From contig JAVBJN010000023.1 of NCBI GenBank assembly GCA_031546985.1, positions 1 to 56,179 of the forward strand: DNA of 56,179 bases. The letters are read 5' to 3'. Positions 24,955-33,714 of the stretch are shown piece by piece. The first letter of the stretch is position 1. The number at the start of each line of letters is the position of its first letter. The stretch comes from JAVBJN01 sp031546985 (GTDB lineage Bacteria; Bacteroidota; Bacteroidia; Chitinophagales; Chitinophagaceae). The position numbers and the translations under genes were made by a program. The notes beneath the pieces were generated by a model, which worked only from the letters and a program-made list of their open reading frames with translations, ran no database searches and was not told the DNA's origin.

Positions 24955-25893
24955 ATGAACAATATTTCGATTAAGACCTTTACCCGTTTGGCCAGCATCA
25001 TTGGCATTGGCCTCATAAGCTTGCCGGCTATGAGCCAAACCATTCACCAGGCCAAGTATCCGCTGCAAGCCATGCGCCAGAAAATAACCAAAATAAGCCA
25101 GGCACCGGGCGGCACTGTGGGCATAGCGGTTATGCACCTCGAAACCGGCGATACGTTTACGCTTAACAATACCCATCATTTTCCGATGCAGAGCGTATTT
25201 AAGTTTCCGCTGGCCTTTCACATCATGCACCTGGTAGATGAAAAGAAGCTATCGCTAACCCAAAAAGTGCATATCGACAAGAAAGACCTGAAACCTACCT
25301 ACAGCCCCATAAAAGACAAATATCCCGAGGGCAATATAGACCTGCCGCTCAAGGAACTGATCAGCTACAGCGTTTCGCTCAGCGACAATAATGCCTGCGA
25401 TATCCTCTTCCGGCTGGCAGGTGGCACAGCCAAGACCAATGCCTACATTCAAAAAATTGCGGGCAAACAAATTGCGATTGCCGCCAACGAAGAAGAAATG
25501 AGCAAGGCCTGGGAGGTGCAGTACACCAACTGGTGCACGCCCTATACCATGCTAACACTGTTGCAAACCCTGCATGAGGGCAAGCAGCTCTCTGCCGCCA
25601 GCCACGAGTTCCTGCTGCGCACCATGGAAGAAACCAGTACCGGCCCCAAAAGACTCAAGGGCAAATTGCCCGAAGGCACCGTAGTGGCGCATAAAACGGG
25701 CACATCCAACACCAACGACAAAGGTATTACCGCGGCAACCAACGATGTGGGTATTATTACCCTGCCCAATGGCCAGCACCTCGCTATTGTGGTATTGGTA
25801 TCGGACTCACCTGCCAGCCAGGACATAAGGGAAGGCACCATTGCCAACATTGCCGAAATTTTCTGGGACCATTACGCGTATGGCAGCCGGTAA
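24955..25893 (+). CDS. Class A beta-lactamase, subclass A2-like
   Basis: This 312-residue periplasmic serine beta-lactamase has a signal peptide (IGIGLISLPAMSQ, cleavage near residue 28). All catalytic motifs are present: Ser80-Val-Phe-Lys83 (SxxK), Ser143-Asp-Asn145 (SDN), the omega-loop stretch NEEEM (178-182) and Lys247-Thr-Gly (KTG). The sequence VQYTNWCTP after the omega loop is typical of subclass A2, the group that includes the CfxA, CblA and PER enzymes. Those hydrolyse penicillins and often cephalosporins; the spectrum here cannot be read from sequence. No mobile element is nearby and base use looks like the neighbours, so it appears to be a resident chromosomal gene. Confidence 0.92.
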   Translation: MNNISIKTFTRLASIIGIGLISLPAMSQTIHQAKYPLQAMRQKITKISQAPGGTVGIAVMHLETGDTFTLNNTHHFPMQSVFKFPLAFHIMHLVDEKKLSLTQKVHIDKKDLKPTYSPIKDKYPEGNIDLPLKELISYSVSLSDNNACDILFRLAGGTAKTNAYIQKIAGKQIAIAANEEEMSKAWEVQYTNWCTPYTMLTLLQTLHEGKQLSAASHEFLLRTMEETSTGPKRLKGKLPEGTVVAHKTGTSNTNDKGITAATNDVGIITLPNGQHLAIVVLVSDSPASQDIREGTIANIAEIFWDHYAYGSR

Positions 25894-25941
25894 GCGACTG
25901 GCTTATTACATTGCACAACAGCAAGACTATCGTTTTTTACC

Positions 25942-26544
25942 ATGGCTAAAATTCCGTTCTCACTTATTATTGCCCGCCTGTTGATGGGAATAGTTATTCT
26001 CTTACTGGCTATCTGGCATGTGCCTGCATACCCTGTAGTAGCAGCGGTGTTGCTAACTGCAGGCTTGTTGTCGGATATTTTTGACGGTATAATAGCCCGC
26101 AGGCTCCATGTTTCGTCCCCTTTGTTAAGACGGCTCGATTCGTCGGTAGACCAGGTATTCTTTATCCTGGTTATCATTTCGATCTACCTGCAATACCCCG
26201 CGTTTTTCCAGCAGCACAAATGGCAACTTATTGTTTTAATGGGCACCGAAGCACTTACCTATGTAGTGAGTTTTCTCAAATTCAGAAAAGAAATTGCTAC
26301 CCATGCCATCGCTTCTAAAATATGGACATTGCTGCTTTTTGCCAGCCTGGTAGAGATTATGCTTACCGGTAATTCCGGTCTATTGTTTCAACTGTGTTTT
26401 TATATAGGCATGCTTACCCGTCTCGAAATTATTGCCATCATTTTTGTGCTCCGGCAATGGACCAATGATGTGCCTTCGCTATACCATGCAATATTGTTAA
26501 GGCAAGGAAAACCCATTAAAAGAAGCAAATTATTTAACGGATAA
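25942..26544 (+). CDS. CDP-alcohol phosphatidyltransferase homologue
   Basis: The 200-residue inner-membrane protein has about six membrane segments. The CDP-alcohol phosphotransferase signature DG-x2-AR-x8-G-x3-D-x3-D is nearly complete in DIFDGIIARRLHVSSPL and RRLDSSVD (about residues 47-72). All four Asp and the AR pair are kept, but the conserved Gly is replaced by Leu. Such enzymes join a CDP-linked lipid to an alcohol, for example in phospholipid head-group synthesis. The substrate is unknown, and the changed Gly leaves activity uncertain. It stands 48 bases after the beta-lactamase. Confidence 0.82.
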   Translation: MAKIPFSLIIARLLMGIVILLLAIWHVPAYPVVAAVLLTAGLLSDIFDGIIARRLHVSSPLLRRLDSSVDQVFFILVIISIYLQYPAFFQQHKWQLIVLMGTEALTYVVSFLKFRKEIATHAIASKIWTLLLFASLVEIMLTGNSGLLFQLCFYIGMLTRLEIIAIIFVLRQWTNDVPSLYHAILLRQGKPIKRSKLFNG

Positions 26545-26582
26545 TAACCGTTTTAACAGATATCAAACAACCAATCGCAAAT

Positions 26583-27329
26583 ATGAAACATTTTATCATC
26601 CTGGGTATGGCCCTATCGCTGGCCGCTTGTACCACATCGCACCCAGAAACACCGCAACCCAATACCGCCAATAGCACCGACGCACCTATTGCAGACTCTG
26701 CCACTATTGTAGCAGATACAAAAGCCCCACAGGCATTAGACGCAGCGCAGTTTACCGAGATCGATACTTCGGGTGTGCTGCTTTTTCCGCTGGCGTTCCC
26801 TTCCGGAGATGAAAAAGGCGCTGCCTACCTGTCCAAAACAAGAGGCTCTGCCGGTGGGTACTGGAACTTTGTTTTTTACAACAGCAAAACCGGCATATCC
26901 CAACTGCTTACCCGCGACAAAACCATGTTTTATGATTACCGTACAACACTGGAAGAGCTAGACACGGCCATACATAATCCTTACATTTTTTATACCGGTG
27001 CTGCTGCAGATTACAATAACGATAAAAAGCTTAATGGCGACGACCCTACGTATCTTTTTGTGAGCGACAGAACCGGAAACAATTTTCACCGCATCTCACC
27101 AGAGCATTGCAGCGTGCAAAGCTGGTCGGTGATTCGCTCTTCGGGACTGTTAATGCTCACTGTGCTGCAAGACCGCAATAAGGACCGCATTTTTGATACT
27201 AAAGATGAAAAATCCATCTACCAGGTAGATCTGAGGAGCGGGCAACCGGGTACTGAGATCTTTAACCAGCCTTTTAAAAACCAGCTCAAAGTGCTGTTTA
27301 ACCAGCAATGGGGTGGTAAACAAGACTAA
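26583..27329 (+). CDS. Lipoprotein with two EF-hand-like loops
   Basis: The 248-residue protein has a lipobox (LSLAAC, Cys16) and a Thr/Pro/Asp-rich linker to about residue 55. The rest is probably beta-propeller- or WD-like: YLSKTRGSAGGYWNFVFYNSK, YLFVSDRTGNNFHRISPE. Two stretches look like calcium loops: DYNNDKKLNGDD (27009-27044) and DRNKDRIFDTKDE (27171-27209), each with Asp/Asn at positions 1, 3, 5 and again near 9-12. It is likely in the periplasm or on the outer membrane. Function unknown; a terminator follows. Confidence 0.75.
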   Translation: MKHFIILGMALSLAACTTSHPETPQPNTANSTDAPIADSATIVADTKAPQALDAAQFTEIDTSGVLLFPLAFPSGDEKGAAYLSKTRGSAGGYWNFVFYNSKTGISQLLTRDKTMFYDYRTTLEELDTAIHNPYIFYTGAAADYNNDKKLNGDDPTYLFVSDRTGNNFHRISPEHCSVQSWSVIRSSGLLMLTVLQDRNKDRIFDTKDEKSIYQVDLRSGQPGTEIFNQPFKNQLKVLFNQQWGGKQD

Positions 27330-27346
27330 TACCGTAATCTATTTAC

Positions 27347-27385
27347 ACAACCGCTTGCAGCTTATTATTGCAGGCGGTTGTTTTA
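27347..27385 (+). terminator. Terminator after the EF-hand-like lipoprotein
   Basis: Thirteen-base arms (27347-27359 and 27369-27381, one T-G pair) around a 9-base loop run into TTTT. Confidence 0.85.
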
Positions 27386-27412
27386 TGTGTGCGAATCTGC
27401 TATTTTTAATTT

Positions 27413-28027
27413 ATGCCATTTAATACTCCCTACCTGTTCGATTTGATGGGCACGCTTATGTTTGCCATTTCGGGCGCGCTGGCCGCATCCGAAAAACAGA
27501 TCAACAAAGACCTGTTTTCTGTAACATTCATTGGGTTCATCACCGCATTGGGTGGCGGCTCCCTGCGGGATATGGTATTGGGGCGGTATCCGCTCATTTG
27601 GGTGCGCGACATCAATTACATTCTCGTTATTGCTTTGGGTGTAACACTTGCCATACTCTTTCGCGTGCTGCTGCACCGCTACCGTAAAGTGCTGTTCCTG
27701 TTCGATACCATTGGCATTGGCTTTTACACCATTGTAGGTACACAGCTGGCATTGAGCATGAACGTAAATCCACTGGCGGCCAGCCTGCTGGGCTTGTTCT
27801 CAGCGGTGTTTGGCGGGGTTATACGCGATACGCTGCTCAATGAAATACCACTCATCTTCCGCAAAGAAGTGTATGCAACCGCCTGCCTCGCAGGCGCATT
27901 CCTGTTTGTAGGCCTGCACTGGCTCAATGTGGCCGATTCGCTCAACAGTTATATCAGTGTAGGCACCATTATAGGCCTTCGGCTACTGGCGGTAAAACGC
28001 AAGTGGCAACTGCCCGAAATGATATAG
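27413..28027 (+). CDS. Trimeric intracellular cation (TRIC) channel family protein
   Basis: The 204-residue inner-membrane protein has seven predicted segments as two similar halves plus one. Each half carries the Gly-Gly-x-x-x-Arg-Asp pore signature: GGGSLRDMVLGRYPLIWVRD and FGGVIRDTLLNEIPLIF. This is the UPF0126/YicG-YadS family, bacterial relatives of TRIC potassium channels. The start lies 28 bases after a terminator; a TTG(27378)-N20-TATTTTTA arrangement could be its promoter, overlapping the terminator arm. It converges on the protease gene at 28078. Confidence 0.9.
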   Translation: MPFNTPYLFDLMGTLMFAISGALAASEKQINKDLFSVTFIGFITALGGGSLRDMVLGRYPLIWVRDINYILVIALGVTLAILFRVLLHRYRKVLFLFDTIGIGFYTIVGTQLALSMNVNPLAASLLGLFSAVFGGVIRDTLLNEIPLIFRKEVYATACLAGAFLFVGLHWLNVADSLNSYISVGTIIGLRLLAVKRKWQLPEMI

Positions 28028-28077
28028 CCGCCATCTTCTTACGAAAACAGCGGCTACAAATACATTATGCTAAACGA

Positions 28078-30336
28078 TTATTGTTTTACGATACGGATGA
28101 TCTGATCTATGCCCTCGCCAGACACATGCATGAGGTACATGCCCCGTGCAAGACCGCTGGCATCTACGGGGTTAAGCGCGCCATTGTTCAGGTTTTGCGT
28201 CATTATTAACCGGCCATCTGCTGCAAATACCGACATCTTAAAACCATCCTGTGTGCCACGGGGCACCCAAACCGTCCATTGGCTGGCTGCAGGATTGGGA
28301 AACACTACGATGCCCTTTAAAACCTCCAGCGAGCGGGCGCTCAGGGTAGGTATTACCGCTGTGCCGCCGCCCCAGTTTGATGTAAGCAAATGCGCCAGCA
28401 TCAAAGTATCGGTATCGGAATAAGTCCAGCTATTGAGCGAGGCACTGTTACTATAGCCATACGCCTGAATATCGCTAGCCACAGCCTGCTGTTTAAGACT
28501 ACCGGGATTGGGATCTACACCTTTCTTAACGGTGTACATTTTCATGTCTTTGGAGGCAAGAAAGCGAATAGGCGATCCGTTTTCCAGATCTATCATATCG
28601 CGTTTGCTGTAAGGGTAAATCACCTCTATCGGGTTTTGCACATCTTTGGTGCCCATAGCTTTCCAGTACCGGTTAAATACGGTAAGTGAGTCATTGCCCA
28701 AAGCATTGCCGGTGGGGAAAAACACCACATTGCCGCTGCCAGAGCCATAGGCAGGAGTGGTATAGGAAACAAGTGCAAAAGCACTATCGGTTACACTGCC
28801 AATGTTTTGCCCTTTTTTATTGATGAGCAGCACCAGTATGTCGTCGTTTTTGCTGGTACTGTTGTTATCGTTCCAGTAATGGGTAACGCCTTCATCATCG
28901 GTACATTCGCGGTTAGCCGCTACCGACGAGCCAGGCACCGCCAGCAGGTTGCTTGCATAATAAGGTGTAACGCAGGATGCGCTGTTAATGCGTTGGCGAA
29001 TCAGGTTGCCAGGCAAAGGACCAAAACCATTGGCCATGTTAATGCCTATACCCGGCCTCAAATGACAGTAGCTCATAATGGTACCGCCATTAGTGGGCAG
29101 CGGTACATTGGCAGTATCACAAGGGCCATCTTCTATGGTGTAGCATTTATCGATAGGGCCGCCGGGCCAGGTGCAACTGTGTGTATGCGGCGAGCCAATA
29201 CTATGCCCTATTTCATGCGCCAGCACCATTGCATTCCAACTATAAACAGGAAAAGGCTTGGTTACATCATTTTTCACATTACAATACGCATAGGGGCCGG
29301 CGTGGTAAGTGCCATCGTTGCGATACTCCGAACACAATACATCAAGGAAAGCAATACCACCCAGCGACCCGTAGCGGGTAGACAGCAGCACGGCCACATC
29401 TGCACCATGCAGATTGTTCTGGGTTACAGAACCAAATTTATTCAGAAAATCGAGCGAGGAACCACCTACACTTTGGTACACATCAGGCGTGGTATTGATC
29501 TGCAATGCTTTAATGCTCAGCTCAATGCCTTCGTTGCGGTAGATGGTGGCCGATACGTTATAAAATGACGTAACAAAATTTGTAAGCTGGGTTATGCTGG
29601 AATTCTGGTTAAAGTAAAAATCATAATCGGCTACCAAAAACAGCTCCAGGTCTTTGCAGGTGTTTACGGTATTGGCCGCCGGAGCATTGGTTTTGTATAG
29701 TTTCTTGCGCAGCGCTGCAAAGCTTTCAGCCCCACAGCTAAACGAAGGAGATTCGGTTAAATCGGCATCGTTGTATAAAATATATTGCAGGTTTTCCCCG
29801 GTTTTGTTTAACCCATTGGGCTCGAGTATAAAATTGCCTGTACCGGGAATGGAGAACGTGCCAAATACCTGGTTTTCGAAAAAGGAGAAGACGGCCATAG
29901 AACCGGGTATACCTTTTACCGCACCGCTGTAATAAGCGCCAGGTGTCCATTTTACTGTTTTTTCGGTATTGCCCGATTGGGTAAACACTTTAAAATCGTC
30001 GCTAAAATGATCGTAACGCACCATTTCCAGTTCGTATTGCTGCCCTCCGGCAACGGTTACCGGCAGCAGCAGGCCTTTATTACCGGCGCTCATCAAGTGG
30101 CCCAGCCTGTCTTTGTCGAGTGTAAGAAAACTGGCCTGCTTTACATCGGCAGCTACTTTTTGCAAAGGGAAATTTGCATCGGGATGCCACAAGCCGTTTA
30201 CAGGTTCAAACGCAAATTGTTGTTTGGCCTGGGCTACCTGTGCCTCCATACGGGTGCGGGTACTTTGGGCATGATAAAAACCTGCGCTGGCCAAAGCCAT
30301 CCAAAGCATTGCTATTTTGATCACCTTACTATTCAT
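28078..30336 (-). CDS. Secreted reprolysin-like zinc metalloprotease with T9SS type A domain
   Basis: The 752-residue precursor has a signal peptide (IKIAMLWMALASAGFYHAQ, near residue 24) and a propeptide-like region to about residue 220. The metzincin catalytic domain has zinc motif HEIGHSIGSPH (His374, Glu375, His378, His384), preceded by LFLVADYDFYFNQNS, the usual strand of M12B-type domains. The C-terminal ~75 residues (VFPNPAASQWTV to IIRIVKQ) are a T9SS type A sorting domain. It should be released or held at the cell surface as a protein-degrading enzyme. The frame extends to 30375, but the ATG at 30336 gives a clean signal peptide. Confidence 0.9.
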   Translation of the reverse strand: MNSKVIKIAMLWMALASAGFYHAQSTRTRMEAQVAQAKQQFAFEPVNGLWHPDANFPLQKVAADVKQASFLTLDKDRLGHLMSAGNKGLLLPVTVAGGQQYELEMVRYDHFSDDFKVFTQSGNTEKTVKWTPGAYYSGAVKGIPGSMAVFSFFENQVFGTFSIPGTGNFILEPNGLNKTGENLQYILYNDADLTESPSFSCGAESFAALRKKLYKTNAPAANTVNTCKDLELFLVADYDFYFNQNSSITQLTNFVTSFYNVSATIYRNEGIELSIKALQINTTPDVYQSVGGSSLDFLNKFGSVTQNNLHGADVAVLLSTRYGSLGGIAFLDVLCSEYRNDGTYHAGPYAYCNVKNDVTKPFPVYSWNAMVLAHEIGHSIGSPHTHSCTWPGGPIDKCYTIEDGPCDTANVPLPTNGGTIMSYCHLRPGIGINMANGFGPLPGNLIRQRINSASCVTPYYASNLLAVPGSSVAANRECTDDEGVTHYWNDNNSTSKNDDILVLLINKKGQNIGSVTDSAFALVSYTTPAYGSGSGNVVFFPTGNALGNDSLTVFNRYWKAMGTKDVQNPIEVIYPYSKRDMIDLENGSPIRFLASKDMKMYTVKKGVDPNPGSLKQQAVASDIQAYGYSNSASLNSWTYSDTDTLMLAHLLTSNWGGGTAVIPTLSARSLEVLKGIVVFPNPAASQWTVWVPRGTQDGFKMSVFAADGRLIMTQNLNNGALNPVDASGLARGMYLMHVSGEGIDQIIRIVKQ

Positions 30337-30504
30337 AATCTCATTCAATACTTTAAAATAATCTTTATACAGCAATTATGTTGAAAAAATCAGCGGCCAG
30401 GCTAATGACACAATCCCATCTTATCCCTCCGTCAGCAGCAGGCATCTCTTCCATGAGCGCCTTGAATGATGATATACTGAACCCCGGAGAGAGATCACTA
30501 AAAA

Positions 30505-30558
30505 AGACCTGGCAGGACCTGCGGACCCCGTAGTGACGGGACAAGCGCTGACAGGTCT
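30505..30558. repeat. Imperfect palindrome, AGACCTGnCA family, copy B
   Basis: AGACCTGGCA (30505-30514) and TGACAGGTCT (30549-30558) pair at 9 of 10 positions across a 34-base loop. The arms resemble the palindrome at 16804-16834. It lies in the gap between the metalloprotease start and the prc terminator (30337-30621), which otherwise holds nothing recognised. Confidence 0.5.
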
Positions 30559-30576
30559 GGGGAGTATAATAAACAA

Positions 30577-30600
30577 CAAAGGCCCCTTTCGGGGCCTTTG
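30577..30600 (-). terminator. Terminator of the tail-specific protease gene
   Basis: A perfect 10-bp GC-rich stem (CAAAGGCCCC 30577-30586, GGGGCCTTTG 30591-30600) lies 21 bases beyond the prc stop; the minus strand continues TTGTTTATT. Confidence 0.8.
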
Positions 30601-30621
30601 TATAATCTAAAGTATGTTGTT

Positions 30622-32790
30622 TTACATTTTCTTGATGCTTACCGAGCCGCTCTTGGGCGTGGTGTTCAACCAGTCGGTGAGCACGTTTACGGTTTCAGAA
30701 ATGTAAGGGTCTTTACTTATTGCTTTGAGCCAGTCTTTGTTTTTAGCTACGGTGCTACTGTCGCGGTTAATGTTGGCGGCATCAGCATCCAGGCTGTTCA
30801 TGGTCAAAGGCGTTACTTTCTTCTCCAGCGCTTCGTAAGAGTCAGAAGCTTTTTTAGCATCTTCCAGGGTTTTACGGAATTTCACTTCGTTGAGCGAATA
30901 CTTGTTATCGTCCTGCTGTTGTTTCAAACGCTGCGCTTCTTTAGCGGTTAAGGCAAAGAAATCGTTTTGTTTCGTTCTCTTTTCGCTCGCAGCTCTCAGA
31001 GCTTCTACATTCATACTGTTGGTAGGTGTATAGTCCGAGGGTTTTACCTGATCCCACTGCATAGCAGAAGTTTCTTTGCGCTCGCCCCAATCCAGCAGTT
31101 CATAACGGTCGGAGAGTACGATATCGGGCATTACACCTTTCAACTGGGTAGAACCGCCATTGATGCGGTAAAACTTCTGCATGGTGAGTTTAAGCGAGCC
31201 AAACAGGTTGTCTTTGCTACCACCCGCATCGAGCACTTTTTGTTTCATGGAAGGATCAATGTATTCATCCAGCGGGTAAACCCTCTGTACCGTTCCTTTA
31301 CCAAAAGAGTTGGTACCTACAATAATGGCGCGTTTGTAATCCTGCATGGCTGCGGCCATAATCTCAGAAGCAGAAGCACTGTTTTCGTTGATCATAATAG
31401 CCAGCGGGCCATCCCACAGGGTGCCATCCCATTTATCGCTCATGGTTACGGCTTCGCCACCTTTGGAGCGAACCTGCACTACAGGGCCTTTATTGATGAA
31501 GAAGCCAGCCATATCTACCACATCGCCCAAAGAACCGCCACCATTGTTGCGCAGATCAAGGATGATGGCGCTTACACCTTCGCCTTTCAGTTTTTCAATT
31601 TCGATGGCTACATCTTTGGCGCAACGGCGACCGTTTACGTTATTAAAATCGGCATAAAACTCGGGCAGGTATATGTAGCCCACTTTTTTAGGCCCGTTGA
31701 TGATGGCCGATTTAGCAAAGGTTTCTTCAATCTCTACCCTATCGCGTACAATCGGGATCACCTGGATGGAACCATCCATTTTTTTAACCGTCAGGCGCAC
31801 TTCTGTTCCGCGTTTACCACGAATCAGGTCTACTGCATCGGGCACTTCGTAGTTCGATACATCTACCGGCTCCTGCGCGCCCTGCGCTACTTTAAGTATA
31901 ATATCGCCTGCCTTAAGCTGGCCTTGTTTCCAGCTGGGACTGCCAGGCATTACTTTTTCGATCTTAATGCCACCTTCTTCCTGGCGCAGTACCGCACCAA
32001 TACCATCAAACGCACCGCTCATAGCCTCGTCGAAACGCTGCTTATCTACCGGTGGCAGGTAATCGGTATGCGGATCTACCGCACCAGTAATGGAGTTTAC
32101 GTAGAAAGAATAGCGCTCGGTAGGTTTCAGCTTCTGCAACCGTTTAAAGAGCTGGTCATAGCTTTTCTCTACATTCTTGCGGGCATCTGCCTCCATCTGA
32201 ACCGGGGTTTTCACCTCTTTCAGCGTAGAGTCTTTTTGATCCTGCCTTTTCTGCTGCGCATCTTTCAGATCAATGTACTTGCTCAGCACACGGTACTTGA
32301 GCAGTTTGGTCCATCTTTCTTCCAACGCTTTATCGCTGGTGGCCCAGTTTACTTTTTTGCCATCCAGCTCTACCTCGTCTTCTTTATTGAAGTCCATCGG
32401 CGTAGCCAGAATCTTTTTGTAGAAACCTTCGGTTTCGGCTACACGCTGCTGAAACAAACGGTCTACCAGGTTGTAAAACTCCAGGCTGCCCTGTTTAATT
32501 TCATCATCGATATTATTCTCGTAAGACTTAAGCTGGTCTATATCTTTTTGCAGGAAAAACTTTTTATCGTAGTCGAGGTTCTCGAGGTATTTGCTGTACA
32601 CTTTTTGCGAAAAAGCATCGTTGAGCACCGGCGGAGCATAGTGCCCGGCTTCGATGATGCGCATTACGGTAGTAAGCGTAGTTTCGTTCTTACCCGCAAT
32701 CACATCGTCTTTGGCATAAATAAACTTGAATGAGTATAATGATAATGCGCCTACCAATAACACACCCGGTAATAACAAAGGTCGCTTCAT
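30622..32790 (-). CDS. prc: Carboxy-terminal processing protease (tail-specific protease, S41)
   Basis: The 722-residue periplasmic protease has an N-terminal membrane anchor or signal (PLLLPGVLLVGALSLYSF). A helical N-domain runs to about residue 250, a PDZ domain covers about 255-345 (GIGAVLRQEEGGIKI, SWKQGQLKAGDIIL), and the S41 core follows. Ser473 in ENSASASEI and Lys498 in SFGKGTVQ form the Ser-Lys dyad with the spacing of 25 residues known from E. coli Tsp. The C-terminal helical extension matches the long Prc subgroup. It trims or destroys periplasmic proteins. The ATG at 32790 is preferred to one at 32829 because a -7 box lies between them. Confidence 0.94.
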   Translation of the reverse strand: MKRPLLLPGVLLVGALSLYSFKFIYAKDDVIAGKNETTLTTVMRIIEAGHYAPPVLNDAFSQKVYSKYLENLDYDKKFFLQKDIDQLKSYENNIDDEIKQGSLEFYNLVDRLFQQRVAETEGFYKKILATPMDFNKEDEVELDGKKVNWATSDKALEERWTKLLKYRVLSKYIDLKDAQQKRQDQKDSTLKEVKTPVQMEADARKNVEKSYDQLFKRLQKLKPTERYSFYVNSITGAVDPHTDYLPPVDKQRFDEAMSGAFDGIGAVLRQEEGGIKIEKVMPGSPSWKQGQLKAGDIILKVAQGAQEPVDVSNYEVPDAVDLIRGKRGTEVRLTVKKMDGSIQVIPIVRDRVEIEETFAKSAIINGPKKVGYIYLPEFYADFNNVNGRRCAKDVAIEIEKLKGEGVSAIILDLRNNGGGSLGDVVDMAGFFINKGPVVQVRSKGGEAVTMSDKWDGTLWDGPLAIMINENSASASEIMAAAMQDYKRAIIVGTNSFGKGTVQRVYPLDEYIDPSMKQKVLDAGGSKDNLFGSLKLTMQKFYRINGGSTQLKGVMPDIVLSDRYELLDWGERKETSAMQWDQVKPSDYTPTNSMNVEALRAASEKRTKQNDFFALTAKEAQRLKQQQDDNKYSLNEVKFRKTLEDAKKASDSYEALEKKVTPLTMNSLDADAANINRDSSTVAKNKDWLKAISKDPYISETVNVLTDWLNTTPKSGSVSIKKM

Positions 32791-32808
32791 AATGAGTTCT
32801 TTATAAAA

Positions 32809-32816
32809 CAAATGTA
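32809..32816 (-). promoter_or_regulatory. -7 box (TACATTTG, minus strand) of prc
   Basis: A perfect TAnnTTTG on the minus strand ends 18 bases before the prc ATG at 32790. No -33 TTTG is evident. Confidence 0.5.
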
Positions 32817-32855
32817 AATATTTAGACATCGCGTAGGATTACCATTCATCCTAAC

Positions 32856-33701
32856 TTAACGATTTTTTAGGAATTCTGCTGTAACATTTAACAATTCCTG
32901 CACATGTGGGGGCCATTCTGCGCCTTCATCCCAGGGATGTTTGGCTCCAAAAACGTGGTTGGCACCCGCAATAATGTGTTTGGTTACCCATTTGGGGTTG
33001 TAATTGCGCACCGTGGTAGCTGCCCCTTCGGGAATAGCTTCGTCGTTGGTACCTTGTATGACCAGCACGGGTATTTTCACGTTTTTAATGGCTTCGTGAA
33101 TATCCAGCTTATCTGCATTGGCCAGCCAGTCTTCGTACAGGCTAAAATTCATGGGCAGACGCTGTTTGGTGCGGGTGTTTTCTACCCATATCACCCCATC
33201 GTGCCGCCAATGCTCCAGGGTGCTGTTTTTCCAGTTGCCAAACTGCGCTACAGAGGCCCAGCCCACCGCTTTATTAACCCGGGTATCGTGCCCGGCGGTA
33301 AGCAACGCGATGCCTCCACCCCTGCTGTGGCCAATTATAAACAACTCGCGGGAAAGGTTTTCTTTCCAAGCAAAATCCGGCGCCAGCACATAATCGATCA
33401 CCTGCTGCACATCGTACAGCTCTTTGGTAAAAGTGTTTTGTGCAAATGCTTCGGGATCAGAAAAATCGAGCGCCGTTTCTGGCGTAGTACCGTTATGCGA
33501 GAAATTAAATTTCACAAAACAATAGCCCTGCGCTGCAAAATACCGGGCATAGTCATTAAAAATACCCCAGTCTTTAAACCCTTTAAAACCATGGATAAAC
33601 AACAGCAAAGGCTGGTTTTTCACCGAGGGGTCAAGGGTTACATCCAGCAGCATGGGCCGGTTGTCGCTGCCTGAGATGCGGTAAGCATGTTGTTCCGTCA
33701 T
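32856..33701 (-). CDS. Alpha/beta hydrolase
   Basis: The 281-residue cytoplasmic protein has a complete catalytic triad: Ser126 in the nucleophile elbow GHSRGG, Asp220 in GTNDEAIP and His249 in ANHVFG. The oxyanion segment FIHGFKGFKDWGIF is near residue 35. It looks like the prolyl-oligopeptidase/dienelactone-hydrolase-like group of esterases. The substrate is unknown. It lies 13 bases after the EamA transporter gene and is probably co-transcribed with it; prc, 65 bases on, has its own -7 box. Confidence 0.85.
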   Translation of the reverse strand: MTEQHAYRISGSDNRPMLLDVTLDPSVKNQPLLLFIHGFKGFKDWGIFNDYARYFAAQGYCFVKFNFSHNGTTPETALDFSDPEAFAQNTFTKELYDVQQVIDYVLAPDFAWKENLSRELFIIGHSRGGGIALLTAGHDTRVNKAVGWASVAQFGNWKNSTLEHWRHDGVIWVENTRTKQRLPMNFSLYEDWLANADKLDIHEAIKNVKIPVLVIQGTNDEAIPEGAATTVRNYNPKWVTKHIIAGANHVFGAKHPWDEGAEWPPHVQELLNVTAEFLKNR

Positions 33702-33714
33702 ATCGTTGATTTGA

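Noticed and set aside
24955..25893. Beta-lactamase as part of a mobile resistance element
   Set aside because: No transposase, integrase, inverted repeats or target duplications were seen around it, and the neighbours are ordinary chromosomal genes.
28025..28056. Weak hairpin TAGCCGC/GCGGCTA between the TRIC gene and the metalloprotease gene
   Set aside because: Only 7 bp with an 18-base loop and no T-tract; too weak to call a terminator.
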